Assembly: GCA_030248295.1 (NCBI GenBank)
Contig: JASANH010000183.1
Location: 682,001 to 746,000, forward strand
Source of the DNA: Mesodorylaimus sp. YZB2_4
Taxonomy: Eukaryota > Nematoda > Enoplea > Dorylaimida > Dorylaimidae
Direction: 5' to 3'
Length of the DNA: 64,000 nucleotides
The notes under the pieces were generated by a model. That model had not been told where the DNA came from. It did no database searches and was given only the letters and a program-made list of their open reading frames with translations. Below, in pieces: positions 58,383 to 64,000 of this stretch; position 1 is the first letter of the stretch; each line of letters starts with the position of its first letter. The position numbers and the translations under genes were made by a program.

Positions 58383-59160
58383 ATTATTTCCAAAAAAGTC
58401 TGTTATGACAGACTCAAAACTTTTAGACCAGCCAATGCACAGAGTGAAACCAGGGCTTAGAATGGCTGGTCTACTCGGCCACTGCTAAGCGCAACCACGG
58501 TTTAGGAAAAATGTCTGAGCAGAAGCTGTTTTTTCTGCATGGATATCAACAGGACGACTGATCCTGGTAGAGGGCCACACGATCCTGTGCTCGTGGTCCT
58601 CAAAGTGGGCTAGGAGTGTCTAACTCTCGGGCTATGCGTAGTAGTCCTTGCTCTTATTGCTAGTAGGAGTGTTCGACTCGCGGCAAAGGTATATCATTTT
58701 GTGTCATGTGTCCCTTCATCCTCGAGCGGCTTATTACTGATATGATAAACCATGAGCATGAACATAAAGTTGGAAGAAGGGGAAAGATTTCACAGTGTTC
58801 ATCGAGGCTTAGGCATGTAACGATAAGCAATATCACTTTGCTCCCAGCGCTACAGCTTTAGCATGCAGTGTGCAGGTTAATTGTGTGGAACAGCACAGCT
58901 GCCTTTGGGGAGCCTGTCTGAACAGCAGCAGTACATGCACCGAACACAAGCTTTGTGGCTTGGATGCTGACATATCAATGCATACATACATACAGTATAT
59001 GTGTGCGAGCAATTACAAGCTGTGTGTGCACTGCCTGTTGGGGCACTTTCCCTTTTTCTTGTGGCCGAGTAGACCAGCCATCCTAAGCCCTGGTTCCACT
59101 GTGTGCATAGGCTGGCCTAAAAGTTTTGAGTCTGTCATAACAGACTTTTTTGGAAATAAT
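58383..59160. mobile_element. Foldback element with 100-bp inverted arms
   Basis: The left arm 58383-58482 and right arm 59061-59160 are inverted copies of equal length with five mismatches in 100. Each arm starts ATTATTTCCAAAAAAGTCTG and ends CTGGTCTACTCGGCCAC at the inner side. The 578-base centre contains a SINE copy (58585-58770) and no coding region. Flanks do not show an obvious target duplication. Confidence 0.85.
58585..58770 (+). repeat. tRNA-derived SINE, copy E, nested in the foldback element
   Basis: TGCTCGTGGTCCTCAAAGTG as the diverged head, GGAGTGTTCGACTCGCGGC as B-box region, then CATTTTGTGTCATGTGTCCC, CCTCGAGCGG and a TGATATGATAAACC tail. The block order matches the SINE at 51366-51540. 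Confidence 0.65.
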
Positions 59161-59244
59161 AAAACCGTTTTTCGTTTTTTGCTAGAAACTATAGTTTGGC
59201 CCAAAACACTTGTTCCTACAACTGAGAGAATTGAGCGACTTGAC

Positions 59245-59605
59245 TGTCATACACCTTCTTCCAAACCTCTTAAAACAGAAACATAGAGCGGAACGTTAAC
59301 CCGCGCCCATGAAATTACTCGTAAAGACCGCCTACAGATCGATCGACCATTTCATAGTCAGAAACTCTCACCCGTGCCTGCTCATGAAATGCGCATTTTT
59401 TTGCATATGTACTCAGATATACAGGCGGCATGAAAAACAAAAAAGCTCATTCGCAAGGATTTCTAATTCGTAAGGACTAGCTCATGCTCGAGTGGTCTTA
59501 AGTTCTATATCCTCAGAGTATTCCGTCAGAAGCTGAAACTGAATACTTAGGATCCGCAAGTTTTATAAGTTATTTTTAGCTCCTATTTTCCTCAGCCCAT
59601 CTTCG
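59245..59605. repeat. Dispersed repeat copy 2 (uninterrupted)
   Basis: Matches 1665-2165 plus 3366-3455 in the same order. At about 59505-59512 it reads TTCTATATCC without the 1.2-kb insert present in copy 1, so it is an empty site for that transposon family. Confidence 0.8.
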
Positions 59606-59725
59606 TGAAAGCGCGCTAAGTGAGCCTAGCCAATCAATAGCGCTGCACCTCAACCCGTTCAGTTGATGTTTCTAAGCTGCGCGCCGAAAATGAAAAAACA
59701 GAAACACCAGAGCCAGCTACTTTCG

Positions 59726-60196
59726 GTAGTCAATAACTCAAGAATGATTACACCAAAAAAGTTTATTTTTCGCACGCTTTGCGAGATAGGTCAGATCCGC
59801 TGCCACGTCAATTTTTATCAAAATCTGTTGAGTACTCGACAAGCGACGGGTTGAAAAAGCCAAAAAAGTGATTATTTTCTGGAATAACCTTTTCGAAACT
59901 AAAGCGTTCAAAAAACGAATGCCAAAAGGCAGATTCTGAAGATGCAAGCTTTCAGAAAAACTAATATTTACACCTGTACGACCTCTGGTTGTTGCTCTAG
60001 GCTGATGTTTATCCTCCTCCTCCTCCTCCTCCTCCTCCTCGTCTTCTCCCCCCTGAACAAGAAATCGCCTATCCTGGAATTCGACAATAGCCGGACGGAT
60101 TTTGATAAAAATTGGCACGATTGTAGATTCGGCCGATTCTGCTATGTGTGCAAAAAATCAAAAATTCTCGTCAAATCGTTCTCGAGTTATTAGTCG
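59726..60196. mobile_element. Diverged foldback element with CCT microsatellite
   Basis: The left arm (59726-59845) has ATAACTCAAGAATGATT and CAATTTTTATCAAAATCTG. The right arm (60075-60196) holds the inverses CGGATTTTGATAAAAATTGG and AATCGTTCTCGAGTTATTAG. The arms are about 120 bases and well diverged. A (TCC)n microsatellite lies between them at 60012-60040. No coding region. Confidence 0.65.
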
Positions 60197-60540
60197 GTGA
60201 AAATGGTCCTTTAGCATTAGGCGTCTGGTTGGCTGGTCTAAGCAGGCACTACCGTGCCTGCTGATCATGAGCTATGGCAAGTTCGAAGTAGAACGGTTAC
60301 AAAGTTCAGGTACCTGGTCTGTCTGCGGATTTGTTGGTGGGTGGACTGTTGAGACATGGTCGTGCGTCGCTGTGCTCCTAAAGGACCCTCTGGTGTTGAC
60401 TCTGGTCTTTACTGCGCCTTGTGAGCTGTTTAACGTCTGAAATGCGGAAAAATAGTTATTTGAATGAAGAAAAGTGGAGATTGTTCTCGTCAAGTGTTTA
60501 CATCTTGATGCGAAATGCTTTTTAAGGAAAAACTGAATCA

Positions 60541-60682
60541 TTCAGTTAAATTCAGTTAACTGAATCTTTTGAGATCCAAATAACTGTAACTGAAACTGAA
60601 TCTATTCGAAGATTCAGTTAACTTCACTGAAACTGAAACTGAATCTTTTTTCCAAAACTGTATCAACGCTACCATTCTTCGG
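60541..60682 (-). repeat. CAGTTAACTGAATC-type repeat, copy 2 (inverted)
   Basis: Carries the same AACTGAAACTGAATC and TTCAGTTAACTGAATC words as 57238-57425 and ends, inverted, with AACTGTATCAACGCTA. Confidence 0.65.
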
Positions 60683-61233
60683 TTAGGTCGAATTGGGGCA
60701 CACGTTGTTCCTCCTATTTCGCGACTGCACATTGTGCACATCGTAAATTTAGCACCTTTACTGCAGTGTGCAGTCTATCGGGAGGCTACTTGCCGAAAGC
60801 TTAGCTTTACGATTCGCCCTTCTGACGCTCTTTCCAACCATTTTTAACGCAGCTAGCTATCGGAGGGTAGTTTAGAGTATTTTGAGACTTGAGAAATCGT
60901 TGCAGCTACCCAGGCTCGCTTGTCCGAGGTTCAAATACTGTACATTGAGGTCACCGTGCAGGACTGCATAATGATACGTACAGTATATCGACTGGTAACA
61001 AAACATTTAAAAATGGCCTTACACCGAAGAAAATCCTGAAGGAGTTCTGGCACTGATCATAAAAGTTGTCGCATCCAATTAAAATTACTTAATTAAGAAT
61101 ATCGAGCGGTCTCGAGCACCTTTGGTCTGCGCGCACCAACATCGCCCTGGGCCCTCCTCTTGCCAGCAGTGCCCCCGCCCACATAACAGCGTCTCGATCC
61201 ATCTCCACTCATTCACAGTGTGCACTGTATATT

Positions 61234-61365
61234 GGTCATGAGAACCAAATACCAGTATCCTCTGACAGGGCTGCAACGCTCAAACATCAGCGTACTAGCT
61301 CTCCATTTGACTGGCTCTGATTAGCACGCCAGAACAATATCTCAGGCAAAGGCAAGGGTTCGAAC
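61234..61365 (+). repeat. 132-bp repeat with tRNA-like B box, copy 2
   Basis: Direct copy of 58034-58165 with three substitutions, again ending GGCAAGGGTTCGAAC. The surrounding sequence differs from that of copy 1, showing independent insertions or a short mobile unit. Confidence 0.75.
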
Positions 61366-62162
61366 CTCCGCAAGGCTCATGTTTTTGTGCATATATTTGA
61401 TCGCTTCCTTAACAGATGAGACTAACCAGTCATAGCCCGTATAAGGGGCTATTACAACGAAAAAGAGGTCCTGGAACTCACTGCACGAATTGTTTTGAAA
61501 GGTTCGACTGCAGACCGCCTGTAAGATGGCTCGTCAAACATGGCCTGCTCTTTAAAACCTATCCAGTTTTATCACTTTCATAGAAGAAATTTTCTCATCT
61601 CGATGATGCATTTTCGTTATACTATAATGAAGCAAAAATACAAATTGTACAGTGTCTGAAAAAAAAACAAAAATTGACTTGGTAAGAAGTAAGAGTAACT
61701 GAAAAACAAAAAGTATCCTGCCGCCTAAAAAACAGGATATAAAATAGGCACCTACATACATCACTTGAGCCGAGACACTCGCGCGAGTGTCACATTTTGA
61801 ATTGCGCGCCTGAAAAACTGCTTATGACAAATTTTTCAGGTGTGCGTTCCCGCTAAAACAACTGGTAGCTTTGGTTCCTTTTGTTTTGTTTTGACGTTTT
61901 GATACTTTCTTCATTCATTTCTTCATCGAATTAAAACGGGCACGCTTTGTCTGTTACAAATTTTCTATATTCCTTGTCTCTTTTTTCCATTACGAAATAT
62001 TTTCTTCAGTCTTATCGCTGAGACGAACTTATTCTTAATTCTCAGCTCTATTTTTCTACTAGAAGTATGTTATTTTCCAATCTAGCGGCCTTTTCAAGTC
62101 ACTATCGTTCAAGAAATTGTCTGACCTGTCTTTTCTAGGCGTTCATTCAGAAACATCGAACA
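61366..62162. other. Upstream region of the cohesin gene
   Basis: No gene seen. The last 300 bases before the ATG are T-rich, with several acceptor-like TTCTAG/TTCAG sites. A 5' UTR intron or a trans-splice acceptor could lie here but cannot be chosen. Confidence 0.45.
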
Positions 62163-63988
62163 ATGTTTTACGCACAGTTTCTTTTATTAAAAAAAGGCCC
62201 GTTGGCTCGAATTTGGTTAGCCGCTCACTGGGAAAAAAAGTTGACGAAAGCTCAGATTTTCGACACTGATATTGACAAAGCGGTAGATTATATTTTGGAA
62301 CCGAAAGTAAGCAGCTTTTACTTCTTCTGAATCTGAAATCTGTGAAAACAGGCCCTGGACTAGTAAACCGGTGTGGACGCCATTCTAACTACTTTAGAAA
62401 AGATTGGTTTGTTTCCATCCGGTTGCTGTTTTTGTGCCACCAACTTGCATCATTTAAAGTGATCCTTCACGATGCTGCAAGTAGGCGCCGCAAAAGTCTT
62501 GCTTCACCAAACTTGGACTTGAACTCCTTTATTAAAATAATTCCTTTCTCACAGGTCAGAATGGCCTTGAGAACGACTGGTCATTTGCTGTTGGGCGTTG
62601 TCAAGATTTATTCACGAAAAACCAAATATTTACTCGCTGATTGCAACGAAACATGTGCTCGTATGCGTTTGGCTTTCCGTCCGTTTGCGGTCGTTGTCGA
62701 TTTACCCGAAGATGATGCTGTTGCTCCGTTCGATGCGATCACCTATCCAGAAATTTTCCACGATTTCGACGCTGCGTAAGTCATGGTTTTCGGGAAGCTA
62801 TCTTTTTGAACAAGATTTTCAAAATTCGAGTAGCTTAGCTGCACAGCAGCAGATAAGCTTCATAGCTTATCTGTTTCAAAGGGTTTTTTATGGTGTGCGG
62901 GTTCTAGATTAGGTTCGTTTTGACCAGGTTTTTTGTTTTTCAGTGGCATGGACATATCGCTGAACCAGAGTCGCTACGAAGACATTACGATGAATGAAAA
63001 TATTCCATTAGAACTGCAGCAAATTTACAATTCAGAAAATGCTTATGGATGTAAGTTTCGTTTTTACCTTCAACCATTTTGCATAAAATGCGCGCTCTCT
63101 TTTAGTTGGAGACGAAGATGAAGCGGAAGAAGCACGCAGGTTCGCGAGCATGAACAGTGGAAGGAAGATGAGTAGCTTAGGAGATAAACCATCGGGGAAC
63201 AAGATCGATATTTCAAGGTTTTTGGAACCAGATGATGGCCATGTGGGACTAGCGATGCAAATGCAGATTGGTAAGTGCTGTCAGTGCTTAAATCTTTGGG
63301 TTCGATTTAAAAAACCTATATTTGCGGATGATTTTCTTTTTATAGATGATAACGACTTCGTTCCACCAACAGCTATTGAACCTGACTTGATGCCTGAAGA
63401 TGGAACAAATAAACCGAATGTTGTCCCAGTGACACCAGTACCTCCAGGCGTAGGGGCCCCTCGCCCGTCGGATGCTCATGGAATGACTACATTATTGTCA
63501 AATGCTGCTGATGGTTTCGTGTTGCCGCCTTTAGACGAGGCCACATTGTTGGGTAAGTATTGATGAATGTATATTTAAATCTCGATTCTATTTTTTGGCC
63601 AAATTAGACCAGAAATTTTTACATTTTTTGATGCATCTGAAATGAGTCTATCCAACAGATTTTTTACTCCAACTCTCGCCCTGAAGCGGTCGCGTCGTTT
63701 CTTTGCCTAAAAGCTGTGACTTTTTACCCAGGATCAACTAAATTTTTTTTTTCAGGTCTGAGTCGTATGCGTGGCACCCGTAAACGTCGTCGTTGTCTAA
63801 TGGTCGACGAGCACAAAGAAATTTCCAAGGAATCAATGGAGAAGCAAATCAAGAATTGCAAGGATACTTTGCGTCCGTTGGATTTAGGTCCAAATACAAA
63901 GCGGAAGTATTTCATTAAGGAACGCGACTCGGTTGAGCATCTTTTGAATTTTCCTGGCATAGAATTCGGTTCGAGGAAGTTGTACGAG
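62163..63988 (+). CDS. rad21: Rad21/SCC1 cohesin kleisin subunit, 5' part (6 exons)
   Basis: Kleisin that closes the SMC1-SMC3 cohesin ring in the nucleus. Exons 62163-62306, 62555-62775, 62944-63050, 63106-63270, 63346-63552 and 63756-63988 join in phase and give 359 aa; the last ends at a GTGAGC donor and the gene continues beyond the window. The N-terminal kleisin domain is canonical: [26 protein letters not shown] at residues 10-29, then [20 protein letters not shown] and [19 protein letters not shown] motif near residue 130 and an acidic, proline-containing middle region follow, with [11 protein letters not shown] later. The C-terminal winged helix that binds SMC1 and the separase sites are not yet reached or not clear. 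A meiotic or somatic paralogue of RAD21 cannot be excluded, but the REC8 type seems less likely. Confidence 0.95.
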
Positions 63989-64000
63989 GTGAGCAACTTT

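Noticed and set aside
1..64000. CRISPR arrays, bacterial operons, ribosome binding sites, rRNA genes.
   Set aside because: Nothing of the kind is visible; spliced genes and repeats mark the sequence as eukaryotic nuclear DNA.

Overview
This window is animal nuclear DNA, most probably from a nematode. Three intron-rich genes can be spliced by eye using GT donors and short TTTTCAG-type acceptors, with several introns of only 42-65 bases. The receptors look like the nematode srsx chemoreceptor class, the innexin has the usual nematode layout, and a secreted poly-proline protein ends in an EB-like cysteine module. The species cannot be named, and another ecdysozoan is not strictly excluded.

Layout. 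1-7.5 kb is repeat-rich: a BEL/Pao retrotransposon remnant, an antisense receptor fragment, a repeat split by a TA-flanked pogo/Tigger-like element, a SINE, and a receptor pseudogene broken by a solo LTR. 11.4-18.7 kb holds a complete 19-exon Argonaute gene (+), inferred 1003 aa with an intact slicer tetrad, followed by a decayed duplicate of its 3' end (20.2-21.05 kb). 23-28.3 kb carries two intact single-exon receptor genes (-). 28.5-45.4 kb is nearly gene-free. 45.5-50 kb is a 3-exon innexin gene (+). 51.9-53.5 kb is a secreted proline-rich protein (-). 54.9-55.8 kb is a fifth receptor copy with a single-base frameshift. 56.5-61.4 kb is a nest of inverted-repeat elements and SINEs. 62.2 kb to the end is the 5' part of a Rad21/SCC1 cohesin gene (+), which runs off the window.

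The genes do not form one pathway. The coherent theme is a local receptor family of five copies (two intact, one frameshifted, two dead). It shows signs of sequence exchange between copies and sits among many mobile elements. SINE, LTR and terminal-inverted-repeat insertions can be read directly from target duplications and, in one case, from an empty site. The short palindromic word TACTGTA/TACAGTA is strikingly common across the window.
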